A stretch of DNA of 64,000 nt from Flavobacteriaceae bacterium PS02334 (GTDB lineage Bacteria > Bacteroidota > Bacteroidia > Flavobacteriales > Flavobacteriaceae): contig JASCOH010000001.1 of NCBI GenBank assembly GCA_029959295.1, positions 682,001-746,000 of the forward strand. The letters run 5' to 3'. Both the position numbers and the translations under genes were made by a program. Below the pieces are notes generated by a model that did not search any database, was not told the DNA's origin, and saw only the letters and a list, made by a program, of their open reading frames with translations. Below are positions 31,174-40,959 of this stretch, one piece after another. The stretch's first letter is position 1; every line of letters starts with the position of its first letter.

Positions 31174-33054
31174 TTATTTAGCTTTCTCAAATGAAACTAT
31201 AAATTCTGTACCGCCTTCTGGATGATTTATCACTTGGAGTTTTCCCTTATTTTCTGAAAGAAATTGCTTTACTAAAAGCAGTCCCAAGCCAGTGCCTTCT
31301 TCTAATACAGTCCCTTTTTCAGAATCCATTCTTTTTTCAAAATTTAGAATTTCGTTAATTTTAGCCTGCGAAATTTTTGAGCCTGAATTGGTTATATGAA
31401 GATTATAAAAAGGAGCGTCTTCAGAATATTTAATCTCAATTCTTCCTCTTTTTGGCGTAAACTTAATCGCATTTGACAATAAATTATTCAAAATCACATG
31501 AACATGACCTTTATCTGCCCTAATTTTTTCATCATTTTTGGAATATAAGCGAACAATTTCAATCTCCTTATTTTCGATCATTAAAAGCATTGCCCCCATT
31601 GAATCTTGAAGAATATCTTCTAAAACTAAATCTTCCCTATTTGTCCTTGCGCCGTCAAGCTGTGTCATTGACCAATGCAAAAGATTATTCAGCAACCTTG
31701 ACGTGCCCTCTACCTGAATCATAAGATGTTCAGTGATAATTTTCATCTCTTCATCTGTAATATTTCCAAATTCTAAAAGTTCTAAAACCTGGCGAATCGA
31801 CGCAATTGGCGATTTCAAATCATGAGAAAGTATCGAGAAAAGCCTATTTTTTGTATGGTTTAAATCACTTAAAGTTCGATTTTGGCTTGTAATTAAAGCT
31901 TTCCTATTTTTAATATCAATATTTTTTCGCTCTAATTCTTCGTATAATTTCTGCTTAAATTTTGTATTTCTATAATACTGATATAAAATTATGAGCAAAA
32001 ATAAAAGCAGTAAGACCATTGAAATGACAGCGATCCTTCCATATTTCAGCTTTTGTTCTGAGACTTCATTTAGGGTAGATAACTTTTCATTTTGCGACTC
32101 CGTAGTTTTTAATTGCAAGAGATTAATCTGCTGGAGTTTGGTTTCATCAAAAAGAGAATCATTGTAAATCTTATTGATTTTCAAATACTTGTATGCTTCC
32201 TCAAATTTCCCTTCTGCATTTAGAACTTCTGCCAAAACTCCCGAAGCTTTGGCAATATCCCACTTGGCCTCCACTTTTTCAGCCATATTAAATCCTTGAA
32301 ATCCATATTTTTCAGCTGATTTATAATCTCCTTTTTTCAAAAAAGCTTCTGAAAGCCCTGTATAAGCAAATGATAATTCCCAATTATTCGGTTTATTTAT
32401 ATCCGAAATTAGTTTTTTATAATAGTAAATAGAAGAGTCTAAATTATTTCTGAGGTAATGAATACTTCCCAATTTATTCAAGGCAAAATGTTGCATTTCA
32501 AAATCTTTATTGGAAATCGCCATCTTATAAGAAAGCATAAAATTTTTATAAGCACTTTCCTTCTTATTAAGTTCTATTTCAGAAATGCCAATATTTAGCA
32601 GGTTTTTGCTTAATAAAACTTGATTTCTAGTTTGTTTGTTCAAAACTATTGCGCGCCTGAAGAGCTTAATGGCTTCCTCATTTCGATCAATTCCTTGCTG
32701 TACCAACCCTTGGCCCATTAGACATTTTGAAATTCCGAGCTTATTATTTGTCGATTCATAAATTGATAAGGCCTGCATAAATTTTTTCATGGCAATATCA
32801 TATGAGCCTAAATTATAATAAGTGCCTCCATAATTATGGGCAACATCAGCAATCAAGTCTTTATTTTTAGATTGGTGGGCAAAAAAATCTGCTTTTTCCA
32901 AGTATAATTTTGCCTTCGGAAAATCTGTATAGATATTCTTTTTTGATTCCTCGAGATAGTATTTTACAGAATCATTTGCAGGCGAAGAATAGCCTTTGGA
33001 AATAACCAAGAGGGATAAAAACAGTAAAAAGCGTGTTGCAGAAAATTGAAACAA
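31174..33054 (-). CDS. TPR-containing sensor histidine kinase
   Basis: A 626-residue kinase of the Bacteroidetes type. A signal sequence or first helix (1-22) is followed by six or so tetratricopeptide repeats in the periplasm (about 45-310, e.g. HNYGGTYYNLGSYDIAMKKF, NIGISEIELNKKESAYKNF). One transmembrane helix (IAVISMVLLLLFLLIILYQYY) then precedes a coiled coil, the HisKA box FSILSHDLKSPIASIRQ and an HATPase domain (NNLLSNAIKFTP, GTGLGLLLVKQFL). No response regulator is adjacent, so it is an orphan kinase. The ligand of the TPR sensor is unknown. Confidence 0.9.
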   Translation of the reverse strand: MFQFSATRFLLFLSLLVISKGYSSPANDSVKYYLEESKKNIYTDFPKAKLYLEKADFFAHQSKNKDLIADVAHNYGGTYYNLGSYDIAMKKFMQALSIYESTNNKLGISKCLMGQGLVQQGIDRNEEAIKLFRRAIVLNKQTRNQVLLSKNLLNIGISEIELNKKESAYKNFMLSYKMAISNKDFEMQHFALNKLGSIHYLRNNLDSSIYYYKKLISDINKPNNWELSFAYTGLSEAFLKKGDYKSAEKYGFQGFNMAEKVEAKWDIAKASGVLAEVLNAEGKFEEAYKYLKINKIYNDSLFDETKLQQINLLQLKTTESQNEKLSTLNEVSEQKLKYGRIAVISMVLLLLFLLIILYQYYRNTKFKQKLYEELERKNIDIKNRKALITSQNRTLSDLNHTKNRLFSILSHDLKSPIASIRQVLELLEFGNITDEEMKIITEHLMIQVEGTSRLLNNLLHWSMTQLDGARTNREDLVLEDILQDSMGAMLLMIENKEIEIVRLYSKNDEKIRADKGHVHVILNNLLSNAIKFTPKRGRIEIKYSEDAPFYNLHITNSGSKISQAKINEILNFEKRMDSEKGTVLEEGTGLGLLLVKQFLSENKGKLQVINHPEGGTEFIVSFEKAK

Positions 33055-33085
33055 ACTGAAAAATTTAAAATGCTAAAATAGAAAA

Positions 33086-33949
33086 TTAATGGTAAACCGT
33101 AAAAATTTTAGTAGCTTCATTATAAGCGCTTTCGAAACTCATGGGGCTGGTTTCAGTAGGCGCTTTTTGGGCTGTAAAATAAGACAGCATCTTCTCTGTA
33201 GGCATATTGCCCGTCAAATCATCTTTTGCCATCGGACAGCCTCCAAAACCTTGGATAGCGCCGTCAAATCTGCGGCATCCTGATTTGTAAGCCGCGTCCA
33301 CTTTTTCAAACCACTTATCTGGAGTCGTATGTAGGTGCGCTCCAAATTCAATATGCTGGTATTTCGGAATCAAATTTGAAAATAAATATTCAATAACTTC
33401 GGGAGTTGAGGAACCGACAGTATCTGAAAGCGACAATATTTTCACTCCCATATTTGACAGTCTTTCTGTCCATTCGCCCACTATTTCCACATTCCACGGA
33501 TCTCCGTATGGATTTCCAAAACCCATGGAAAGATAAGCAACTACTTCTTTATCAGTCGCATTGGCAATATCTAGAATCTCTTGCAAAGTCACCAAAGATT
33601 CGGCAATAGTTTTGTGCGTATTTCGCATCTGAAAGTTTTCAGAAATCGAAAATGGATAGCCCAAATATTGAATTTCTTTATGTTTTGAAGCAGTTTCAGC
33701 ACCTTGCGTATTTGCAATAATCGCCAAAAGCTTGCTTTTTGTCTGTGATAAATCTAATTTTGAAAGTACTTCAGCCGTGTCAACCATCTGCGGAATCGCT
33801 TTTGGCGACACAAAACTTCCAAAATCTATGGTATCAAAACCCACGCGCAAAAGCGATTGGATATAGTCCACTTTTTTTTCAGTCGGGATAAATGCCTTGA
33901 TTCCTTGCATTGCATCCCTCGGACATTCGATGATTTTCACTTTTTCCAT
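33086..33949 (-). CDS. Hydroxymethylglutaryl-CoA lyase-like enzyme
   Basis: A 287-residue HMGL-like TIM-barrel protein, predicted to split HMG-CoA into acetoacetate and acetyl-CoA in leucine breakdown. N-terminal VKIIECPRDAMQG carries the catalytic Arg-Asp, and VGFDTIDFGSFVSPKAIPQM, LSLSDTVGSSTPE, HLHTTPD and the signature GFGGCPMAKDDLTGNMPTE with the active-site Cys follow. The motif reads ECPRD where most family members have EVGPRD, with Cys at a usual Val/Gly place. The length is normal. There is no leucine-pathway neighbour. Its place next to pyrD appears fortuitous. Confidence 0.88.
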   Translation of the reverse strand: MEKVKIIECPRDAMQGIKAFIPTEKKVDYIQSLLRVGFDTIDFGSFVSPKAIPQMVDTAEVLSKLDLSQTKSKLLAIIANTQGAETASKHKEIQYLGYPFSISENFQMRNTHKTIAESLVTLQEILDIANATDKEVVAYLSMGFGNPYGDPWNVEIVGEWTERLSNMGVKILSLSDTVGSSTPEVIEYLFSNLIPKYQHIEFGAHLHTTPDKWFEKVDAAYKSGCRRFDGAIQGFGGCPMAKDDLTGNMPTEKMLSYFTAQKAPTETSPMSFESAYNEATKIFTVYH

Positions 33950-33997
33950 AGAACTTCAAAGATATGGAAAGTAATATGTTTTACGAAATCGATTTTT

Positions 33998-35029
33998 TTA
34001 TTTTGGGAAAATATTTTTTTCTAAAATTTTTCTATTGATTTGCTTGATTAAATTAGGGCCTTCATAAATAAATCCAGTATATAATTGAATGAGACTTGCA
34101 CCAGCTTCCAATTTTTCAATCGCATCTTCAGCAGAATGAATTCCTCCTACTCCAACAATCGGAAATGATTTATTGCTTTTTTCTGATAAAAATCGAATTA
34201 CTTCAGTCGAACGTTTTGTCAAGGGTTTTCCTGATAATCCGCCCATTTCAATCTTATTTACAGATTGCAAACCTTCTCTTGAAATTGTCGTATTTGTAGC
34301 AATTACGCCCGCAATTTTAGTTTCATTTACAATATCAATAATATCCAAAAGCTGTTCGTTTGTCAAATCAGGAGCAATTTTTAATAAGATTGGCTTCTGT
34401 TTTGGCTTCGCTAAATTCTTGTTTTGCAAAGTCTGAAGCAATTGGGTCAAAGGCTCTTTATCCTGCAAAGCGCGAAGATTTGGCGTGTTTGGAGAACTTA
34501 CATTCACTACAAAATAATCTACATAATCATACAAAGCATCAAAACAAATTTCATAATCTGACGTCGCTTCTTCGTTCGAAGTCAGCTTATTTTTGCCAAT
34601 ATTTCCGCCAATTAAAACGCCATTGTTTTTCTTTAATCTTTCAACAGCTTCTAAAACACCGCCGTTGTTAAAACCCATTCTGTTTATAATTCCAGAATCT
34701 TCTTTTAAGCGAAAAAGTCTTTTCTTCGGATTTCCTTCTTGACCTTTTGGCGTAAGTGTTCCGATTTCGATAAAACCGAAACCAAGATTAGAAAGTTCTT
34801 TGTAAAGCTTTGCATCCTTGTCAAAACCTGCAGCCAAACCAACAGGATTTTTGAATTTGAGACCAAAAATTTCTGTTTCTAATCTAGCATCTTTTACTTC
34901 ATAAAGCGATCTGAAAATTGCAGGAAATCCTGGAATCTTATTTAGAAATCGAAGCGCTGAAAAAGTAAAATAGTGGATTTTTTCTGGATCATACCAAAAA
35001 AGAATGGGACGAATAATTGATTTATACAT
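33998..35029 (-). CDS. pyrD: Quinone-dependent dihydroorotate dehydrogenase (class 2)
   Basis: A 343-residue FMN enzyme oxidising dihydroorotate to orotate and passing electrons to menaquinone in pyrimidine synthesis. The N-terminal amphipathic helix region ([23 protein letters not shown], as in class 2) docks to the membrane. [50 protein letters not shown] with the catalytic Ser, NTTISRE and [11 protein letters not shown] with the FMN-phosphate site are present. The length is right. It may be co-transcribed with the lyase gene 48 bp downstream. Confidence 0.96.
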   Translation of the reverse strand: MYKSIIRPILFWYDPEKIHYFTFSALRFLNKIPGFPAIFRSLYEVKDARLETEIFGLKFKNPVGLAAGFDKDAKLYKELSNLGFGFIEIGTLTPKGQEGNPKKRLFRLKEDSGIINRMGFNNGGVLEAVERLKKNNGVLIGGNIGKNKLTSNEEATSDYEICFDALYDYVDYFVVNVSSPNTPNLRALQDKEPLTQLLQTLQNKNLAKPKQKPILLKIAPDLTNEQLLDIIDIVNETKIAGVIATNTTISREGLQSVNKIEMGGLSGKPLTKRSTEVIRFLSEKSNKSFPIVGVGGIHSAEDAIEKLEAGASLIQLYTGFIYEGPNLIKQINRKILEKNIFPK

Positions 35030-35096
35030 TGCAGTTTAGTTGTGTTTTGCAAAAATAGAAATTTGGTTTGATAAATCTTGAAATTATTATTTACAA

Positions 35097-35126
35097 AAAA
35101 AATCCTTAATTGCTTAAGGATTTTTT
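35097..35126 (-). terminator. Intrinsic terminator overlapping a stop codon
   Basis: AAAAATCCTTAA and TTAAGGATTTTTT form a stem around the loop TTGC. The TAA of the EF-hand lipoprotein gene (complement of 35114-35116) lies within the stem. Confidence 0.75.
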
Positions 35127-35872
35127 GTTTCTGCTTTTGGCGTACTTTCATTTTCTATCGGATTGTATTTTTGCGTTTTCCAATCTGGAGAAAGCAACTC
35201 TACATAATAATAATGAACTAAATCATTTTTATCGAAAGCGCCATTTTTATTGATATCTTCAATTGTTCTGTAGTACAATCTATTTTGTGCTTCAACGATA
35301 TTCCAATCAATCAATTCTTGAAAATCCTGCGAAATCTTGGTAAATTTTGTTCCGTTAAATTCGCTTATGTATAACGATTTTATATCATTCGCATCTAACT
35401 TTCCGTCTTTGTTTGTATCCATGTCTACGAGCGTATAAACCAGAATTTGCTTCTTAGATTTATCTGCAATCGTATTCAAGAAAGTTGCCGTTTGAATCTG
35501 AACTTTTTTATCTGTCAAAGGTCTCAAGGCAGTTGAATCAATATGCTGGAATTTCAGATTTTCAAAATAGCCTGTCAATTCAAAACGGTTGTAATTTGAA
35601 ATGGCGTAGCTTACCGAATTCGTTTTGCTCGTGCCATAAGTTCGGCTTGTTCCTTCATAAATACGAACGTCGCCAATCGCATGAATCAGATATTTTGTAC
35701 CTTCCATATGAATTGGAAGATCGGCAATTTTAATTTGCGAAGAATCAGATTTTACTGGAGCTTTGACCGTTTTTGTATCTTCATAGATGACTTTCGGAGT
35801 TTCCGTTTTTTCTTTGCACGAAGCCAAAAGCGCCAATGCAATCAGTAAGGAATATTTTGAAAAATTTTTCAT
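35114..35872 (-). CDS. Lipoprotein with two EF-hand-like calcium loops
   Basis: A 252-residue lipoprotein: signal with lipobox LASC (Cys19) and an exposed mature chain beginning KEKTETPK. Two loops have the D-x-D/N-x-D-G spacing of EF-hand/dockerin calcium sites: DTNKDGKLDANDI and DINKNGAFDKNDL near residues 155-170 and 213-226. The region between is beta-rich. It is encoded just downstream of the TonB-dependent receptor (57-bp gap) in the same orientation, so it could be a surface partner of that receptor. Calcium binding is inferred only from the loops. Confidence 0.65.
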   Translation of the reverse strand: MKNFSKYSLLIALALLASCKEKTETPKVIYEDTKTVKAPVKSDSSQIKIADLPIHMEGTKYLIHAIGDVRIYEGTSRTYGTSKTNSVSYAISNYNRFELTGYFENLKFQHIDSTALRPLTDKKVQIQTATFLNTIADKSKKQILVYTLVDMDTNKDGKLDANDIKSLYISEFNGTKFTKISQDFQELIDWNIVEAQNRLYYRTIEDINKNGAFDKNDLVHYYYVELLSPDWKTQKYNPIENESTPKAETKNP

Positions 35873-35929
35873 TTTTTGCTCTTATAAATAGTAATTCAAA
35901 TATAAAGATAAAATTGCGAAAGTTTAAAT

Positions 35930-38395
35930 TTATAATCTTGCCGTCAGCTTAACATTGAAAACACGCGTCGTCATATAATTCGGAATTCCGTATTGTGCTT
36001 TTGAGTAGACGTCTCTTACCCAAGTATTTGTTATCGCATTTTGGTTGTTGAAAAGGTTGAAAATTTCAAGTCCCAATGACAAATCTTTGAAACGTTTTAA
36101 CCAATGTCCGTCAGGTCTTGAAGCATTTTTTTCTGTAAAAACATAAGAAAAACCAACATCTGCACGACGATAATCGCGAAGTCTGCTTTGGTACACATAA
36201 GGATCTGCATAAGAAGGTGAACCTCCCGGAAGTCCCGTATTGTAAACCAAATTCAAATACAATTTCAAGTTAGGGATTTTTTCGATATAATCTTGAAACA
36301 AAATTCCGAATTTCAATCTTTGGTCTGTCGGTCTTGCGATGTAACCGCGATCATTGATATTTTCCTCGGTTTTCATGTAGCCAAAACTAAACCAAGATTC
36401 TGTTCCTGGCACAAATTCTCCGTTCAAACGCGCGTCAAAACCAGTCGCATAAGCTTTTGCATCATTGTTTGCGCTGTAGCGAATTCTGACATTATCTAAA
36501 GTATAAGTATTTACGTCGGACATTGATTTATAGTAAGCTTCCGTAACCAATTTAAACGGCCTTGTCCACATCTGGAAACTATAGTCATTGCTTAAAACCA
36601 CATGAATCGACTGCTGTGCTTTTACATTTGGCCTCACAGTTCCCGAAGAATCACGGAGTTCGCGGTAAAATGGCGGTTGGTGATACAAACCTCCTGAAAG
36701 CCTGAAAACCATATCTTTATCCCAATCTGGCTTGATTGCAAATTGCGCTCTTGGACTAAAAGTGGTTTGGCTTTTTCCGCTTTCGCCGTCAGCTTCCACT
36801 TGCCAATTGTGTGCTCTGACTCCAGCATTATACCAAACGTCATGTCGCCCGATTGTACTTTTTTTGCTCCATTGAACATATCCTGAAAGCCTGTCAATTT
36901 TAGTATAATTCATAGCTCTGACATTCTTAAACGGAACCAACGGACCAACATAAGGATTATAAGGTTGGTCATTTTTAGGAAGATTTATTATTGGTGGATT
37001 TAAAGAAAACCCAGCAGAATCGATTACTTCCCATTCTACAACTCTATCACGAATATCTTCTCTTGTATATTTAAAGCCCCATTCGATTTTATTATCTTTT
37101 ATATCATGGAAACCTTTCACTTCAGCATTGAAAATTAAGGCATCCAAATCATTTCTGGCGTGGCTCAATTGCGATCCGATTTCTTCAGAATAAACAATAT
37201 CGCCAAGGCTTCCCGAACCAATATTGGTATCTAATTCACCAAAACTATAATTCGCCAAAATATCAAAATGCTCTTGCTCTAAAGTATGATAAGCAGAAGT
37301 AATGAACTTCAAAGTAAATTTTTCATTGACTTTATAAGAAGATTTTATGGCTCCGAAATAAGTTTCATATTTGTCTTTTTCTTGACCTTGATAAAAAACC
37401 AAAAGTGCTTTTGGATCATCAATTGTTCCAAAATTTGTCTGGCGGCTTAAAGGCTGGTAATTGTATTTATTTTGGGAAATATTGCCTAAAAAACTCCACT
37501 CCCATTTATTCGACGGATTGTAAGTAATGTAAGTCTGTATGTCGGCGAAAGTTGGCTTGAAATTCGTTTCTGTCTCTTGACTATTTACCAAAAGGCTATT
37601 ATCGCGGTAACGAGCTCCGACGATTGCGGCCCATTTTTGGTTTTTCGAAGCCGATTCAACAGTCAAGCTTCCTCCCAAAAGACTCGCATCAAGTGCAGCA
37701 GCAAAATCTTTCGGACGACGGTAAGTAATATCTAAAACGGAAGATAATTTGTCACCATATTTTGCTTGGAAACCTCCTGCTGAGAAATCCACATTTTGGA
37801 TCATTTCACTATTTGTAAAACTCAAACCTTCCTGCTGGCCAGAACGAATCAAAAACGGACGATAAACTTCAATTTCGTTTACATAAACTAAATTTTCGTC
37901 ATAATTCCCTCCTCTTACGTTGTAACCACTACTCAATTCACTATTGGAATTTACGCCAGGAAGCGTTTTTATAATATTTTCAACTCCCGCATTTGCACCA
38001 GGAATTCTTCTGATAGTTGCGGGTTCTAAATTTACAATTCCTTCAACTCTTTTGCGATTATCAACGATGACAACTGTCCCAATCTGCTCGATTTTTTGGC
38101 TCAAAACTGGATTAAATTCATAATCTTCGTTAGGCTTCAATTCTATATCGACAGAAGAACTTTTGTTTGACAAATGCGCAAAAACCACAGTGATTTTTCT
38201 ATTTGCAGGAACTGACAAAATATAAAATCCGGTTTTGTCAGAAGTCGTTGCATTTTTGCCTTGGCTGACTTCAACATCTTCAATAGGTTGATTTTTTTCG
38301 TCTAAGATTACACCTTTGATTCTTGCCGTTTGGGCAGATAATGAAAATCCTAAAAAGAGGAAAAGTATTGCAAAAAAAGTATATTTTGTTTTCAA
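35930..38395 (-). CDS. TonB-dependent outer-membrane receptor
   Basis: An 821-residue receptor with a signal peptide (1-21, ending SLSAQ). A carboxypeptidase-regulatory-like domain (about 22-110: GVILDEKNQPIEDVEVSQG) is followed by the plug (about 115-225: VENIIKTLPGVNSNSELSSG and YNVRGGNYDENLVYVNEIEV) and a 22-strand-type barrel ending in the C-terminal aromatic/charged strand NVKLTARL. It imports an unknown ligand energised by TonB-ExbBD. No SusD partner is next to it, so it is not a typical glycan SusCD pair. It is 11 bp downstream of the M23 peptidase gene and likely shares its transcript. Confidence 0.92.
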   Translation of the reverse strand: MKTKYTFFAILFLFLGFSLSAQTARIKGVILDEKNQPIEDVEVSQGKNATTSDKTGFYILSVPANRKITVVFAHLSNKSSSVDIELKPNEDYEFNPVLSQKIEQIGTVVIVDNRKRVEGIVNLEPATIRRIPGANAGVENIIKTLPGVNSNSELSSGYNVRGGNYDENLVYVNEIEVYRPFLIRSGQQEGLSFTNSEMIQNVDFSAGGFQAKYGDKLSSVLDITYRRPKDFAAALDASLLGGSLTVESASKNQKWAAIVGARYRDNSLLVNSQETETNFKPTFADIQTYITYNPSNKWEWSFLGNISQNKYNYQPLSRQTNFGTIDDPKALLVFYQGQEKDKYETYFGAIKSSYKVNEKFTLKFITSAYHTLEQEHFDILANYSFGELDTNIGSGSLGDIVYSEEIGSQLSHARNDLDALIFNAEVKGFHDIKDNKIEWGFKYTREDIRDRVVEWEVIDSAGFSLNPPIINLPKNDQPYNPYVGPLVPFKNVRAMNYTKIDRLSGYVQWSKKSTIGRHDVWYNAGVRAHNWQVEADGESGKSQTTFSPRAQFAIKPDWDKDMVFRLSGGLYHQPPFYRELRDSSGTVRPNVKAQQSIHVVLSNDYSFQMWTRPFKLVTEAYYKSMSDVNTYTLDNVRIRYSANNDAKAYATGFDARLNGEFVPGTESWFSFGYMKTEENINDRGYIARPTDQRLKFGILFQDYIEKIPNLKLYLNLVYNTGLPGGSPSYADPYVYQSRLRDYRRADVGFSYVFTEKNASRPDGHWLKRFKDLSLGLEIFNLFNNQNAITNTWVRDVYSKAQYGIPNYMTTRVFNVKLTARL

Positions 38396-38406
38396 ATGCT
38401 GTTTAT

Positions 38407-40104
38407 TTATTGTTGCTGACTTCTAAAAAAATGCGACTCAAAGGTAGTGGAATTTCCTATATTATCTGAAACAACTATTTTTAAATCGTTTCTTCCTTCC
38501 ACAGAAATATTATCATTAAAATCGTAAGAGAGTTTTTTGGTCTTGTAATCATATTCCATCAAAATCCATTTTCCGTTCAAAAAAGCGTTGTAAGCACCAA
38601 TTCCAGAAATGCTATCTGAAATATCAACTTCTAAACTACGCTGTTTGCTGAGCCATTTTCCCTGCACAAAATTTGGATTCGTAATTCTTGGCGTTGTCGT
38701 ATCTTTTGCAAGCTTAAATTCGCCTAGATCTTTAGTATAGATTGTAAATGTATTTCCTTTTTTATAGGTTTTATTATATCGAATTCTGTTTCCTTCAACC
38801 GAAGCGATGAACGTTTTTTCACGATCAGCTTCTGGAACTTTTACATTATCAAACGCAATCGTAATATTATTATGAACCGGAACGCTTTCATTATGAAGAT
38901 AAAGCACGCTGTCTTTTACGTCAAAATCAATATAAAAATTGTCATAAAAAGTACCCGCCGGAATAAATACAGACACATCATTTTTTGCATAACTGTTATC
39001 TTTTCTAGCCTTCAAGAAAAAATCTGTTTTTTTCACAGGTAAAGAAGCGGTTGCATTTTCTGGTGAATATTGAATCGGAATATTGATAACGCTCTTATTA
39101 TTATGAAAATCAGAGACTTCAATGCGGAAATTTTCAGTAAGATTTGCAGGCACTTCTACCATTCCATAAGTGTTATTTGAATTTATAATGCTCAAAAGAT
39201 ATGGCTCGGTCATGAAAAGTCGCTGCACTCGCTGTCCTGTTCTTTTAAATCTTCCATAATCAATCAATGCGTTTACATAACGGCCTTCGTCGAAACCAAA
39301 TGTATTGAAGGTGTAGCCAAAAAATGATTTACCGTTGCAAAAAGCTTCTACCTTGAAAACGCCATTTTTGTTATAACTATTGTCAAAGAGGTCATAAGTA
39401 TTTACGCCAAAGGCAATTTTTCCTTTCGCCGTAATTTTTCCGGTGATATAACTGCCGTCTTTTTGCTGGGAAAGGCTTACTTCAATCGGACTATTGCTTT
39501 GATTTACAGCTGAACTGTCGCCAATCGGATAAACGACGACATTATTTATAATTGGTGTCCTAGTATCTTTTATCTGCACGTCAAAACCAAAAAACATCGG
39601 ATTGATTATTTTTTCAGTTTTAGTATCTCTAAATTCAAAATGCAAGTGCGGACCGCCAGAACCGCCAGTATTTCCTGACAAGGCTATAATATCTCCTTTT
39701 TTAACTAAAAGCTCATTTTCACCCGGAAACATCTCAACTTCGTAAGATTGCTGCGCATATTGGATTTTTTTGATGTAAGCTTCAATTACAGGAGATGCCT
39801 TTTGGAGGTGCCCATAAACAGTAGTAAATCCGTTTGGATGCGTAATATAAATTGCTTTGCCATATCCCCAAGTCGAAATTTTAATTCGGGAAATATAGCC
39901 GTCGGCTGCAGCATAAACATTCAAGCCTTCTTTTTGTTGTGTCTTGAAATCCAGGCCAGTATGAAAATGATTTCCTCTTAATTCGCCAAATGTTCCTGAC
40001 AGATATAAAGGAATATCAAGCGGTGACCTGAAATAATCTTTTGGATAATCATTTTGAGCAATGGAAGCAATTGAAATCAGTAAGAAAAAAAGGCGCAATA
40101 TCAT
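38407..40104 (-). CDS. M23-family metallopeptidase
   Basis: A 565-residue secreted protein starting at the ATG complementary to 40102-40104, which gives a signal peptide MILRLFFLLISIASIAQ. Residues about 30-180 are a LytM/M23 endopeptidase domain with the zinc ligands in NHFHTGLDF (H and D) and GGPHLHFEF (H-x-H). The remainder (about 190-565) is a chain of beta-sandwich domains unlike the enzyme. M23 peptidases cut peptidoglycan cross-bridges or work as inactive scaffolds. The ligands here look intact. It heads the operon with the TonB receptor and the EF-hand lipoprotein. Confidence 0.88.
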   Translation of the reverse strand: MILRLFFLLISIASIAQNDYPKDYFRSPLDIPLYLSGTFGELRGNHFHTGLDFKTQQKEGLNVYAAADGYISRIKISTWGYGKAIYITHPNGFTTVYGHLQKASPVIEAYIKKIQYAQQSYEVEMFPGENELLVKKGDIIALSGNTGGSGGPHLHFEFRDTKTEKIINPMFFGFDVQIKDTRTPIINNVVVYPIGDSSAVNQSNSPIEVSLSQQKDGSYITGKITAKGKIAFGVNTYDLFDNSYNKNGVFKVEAFCNGKSFFGYTFNTFGFDEGRYVNALIDYGRFKRTGQRVQRLFMTEPYLLSIINSNNTYGMVEVPANLTENFRIEVSDFHNNKSVINIPIQYSPENATASLPVKKTDFFLKARKDNSYAKNDVSVFIPAGTFYDNFYIDFDVKDSVLYLHNESVPVHNNITIAFDNVKVPEADREKTFIASVEGNRIRYNKTYKKGNTFTIYTKDLGEFKLAKDTTTPRITNPNFVQGKWLSKQRSLEVDISDSISGIGAYNAFLNGKWILMEYDYKTKKLSYDFNDNISVEGRNDLKIVVSDNIGNSTTFESHFFRSQQQ

Positions 40105-40184
40105 CGTTTTGGTTTTTTTGCTAATATAAAAAAAACATAGATTGAATTGAACCAAAACGCAATTAAAATGTGCTTATTGCCAAA

Positions 40185-40709
40185 CTATTTATTTGGATTT
40201 TTAATTTCATACCAAACCTCTTCCACTCCGTCGTATTCAAAAGAATTCACAAATTGCATTCCGACTTTTTCGAGAACTTTTCGAGAGCCTAAGTTGTCAA
40301 AATCGGCATACGCATTAATTACTGGAAGATTCATTTCATTGAAACCAAAATCGACAAAAGCTTTTGCGGTTTCAAAAGCATAGCCTTTTCCCCAATGTTT
40401 CTGGATAAATCGATAGCCTAAATCATAGAAAGTTTCATGTCCGTTGACATTTTTTTCTAATTTCAATCCAGACCAACCGATGAATTCGCCAGTTTCTTTT
40501 AAGATTACAGCCCAGCGCCCGATTCCGTTTTCAAGATATTGCTGGCGAATATTGGCAATTGCTTCGCGACTTTCTTCAATAGATTTCACAGGATTATTTC
40601 CCAAATAAATGTGCACTTCAGGATTTGAATCAAGCTCAAACATTCCGGCATCGTCTGTCGGAAGCAATTCTCTCAGCAATAATCTTTCTGTTTCTATTGA
40701 AGTTTTCAT
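40185..40709 (-). CDS. GNAT-family N-acetyltransferase (RimJ/RimL-like)
   Basis: A 174-residue acetyl-CoA-dependent acetyltransferase. It starts TERLLLRELLPTDDAGMFEL, the RimJ/L/Acetyltransf_3 opening. Motif A appears as DLGYRFIQKHWGKGYAFETAKAFV, where the usual Q/RxxGxG/A pyrophosphate loop is KHWGKGYA. AYADFDNLGSRKVLEKVGM follows near the C-terminus. The target may be a ribosomal protein N-terminus or a small amine. It is encoded 11 bp downstream of the DUF2007 gene. Confidence 0.9.
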   Translation of the reverse strand: MKTSIETERLLLRELLPTDDAGMFELDSNPEVHIYLGNNPVKSIEESREAIANIRQQYLENGIGRWAVILKETGEFIGWSGLKLEKNVNGHETFYDLGYRFIQKHWGKGYAFETAKAFVDFGFNEMNLPVINAYADFDNLGSRKVLEKVGMQFVNSFEYDGVEEVWYEIKNPNK

Positions 40710-40720
40710 CGTTTTATTTT

Positions 40721-40939
40721 TTATTGAATACTCACTTTAAAGTCGGTAATCACGCCGTCGGCTTTGCCATATTTTGATTCATCAATAAATAGTTCAACCG
40801 CCAAGCTTGTCGCCGAACCCAAAACAATATTTGATTGGTTATTGTTTTTCATAATCACGTCAATTCCCGCTTCTTCTAATTTTGTTTTCAACGCCGTTGC
40901 CAAAATCTCGCTTCCAGAAAACACTTTCATTAATCCCAT
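40721..40939 (-). CDS. DUF2007-type putative signal-transducing protein
   Basis: A 72-residue ferredoxin-like small protein. It reads MKVFSGSEILATALKTKLEEAGIDVIMKNN, then a strand-turn with VELFIDESKYGKADGVI, as in the DUF2007 family whose members resemble the PII/YfiR-like alpha-beta fold. It sits between a helicase-like gene and the acetyltransferase, 20 bp and 11 bp away. The biochemical role is unknown in the whole family. Confidence 0.8.
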   Translation of the reverse strand: MGLMKVFSGSEILATALKTKLEEAGIDVIMKNNNQSNIVLGSATSLAVELFIDESKYGKADGVITDFKVSIQ

Positions 40940-40959
40940 TGTAATTTATTTTTAGTTAT

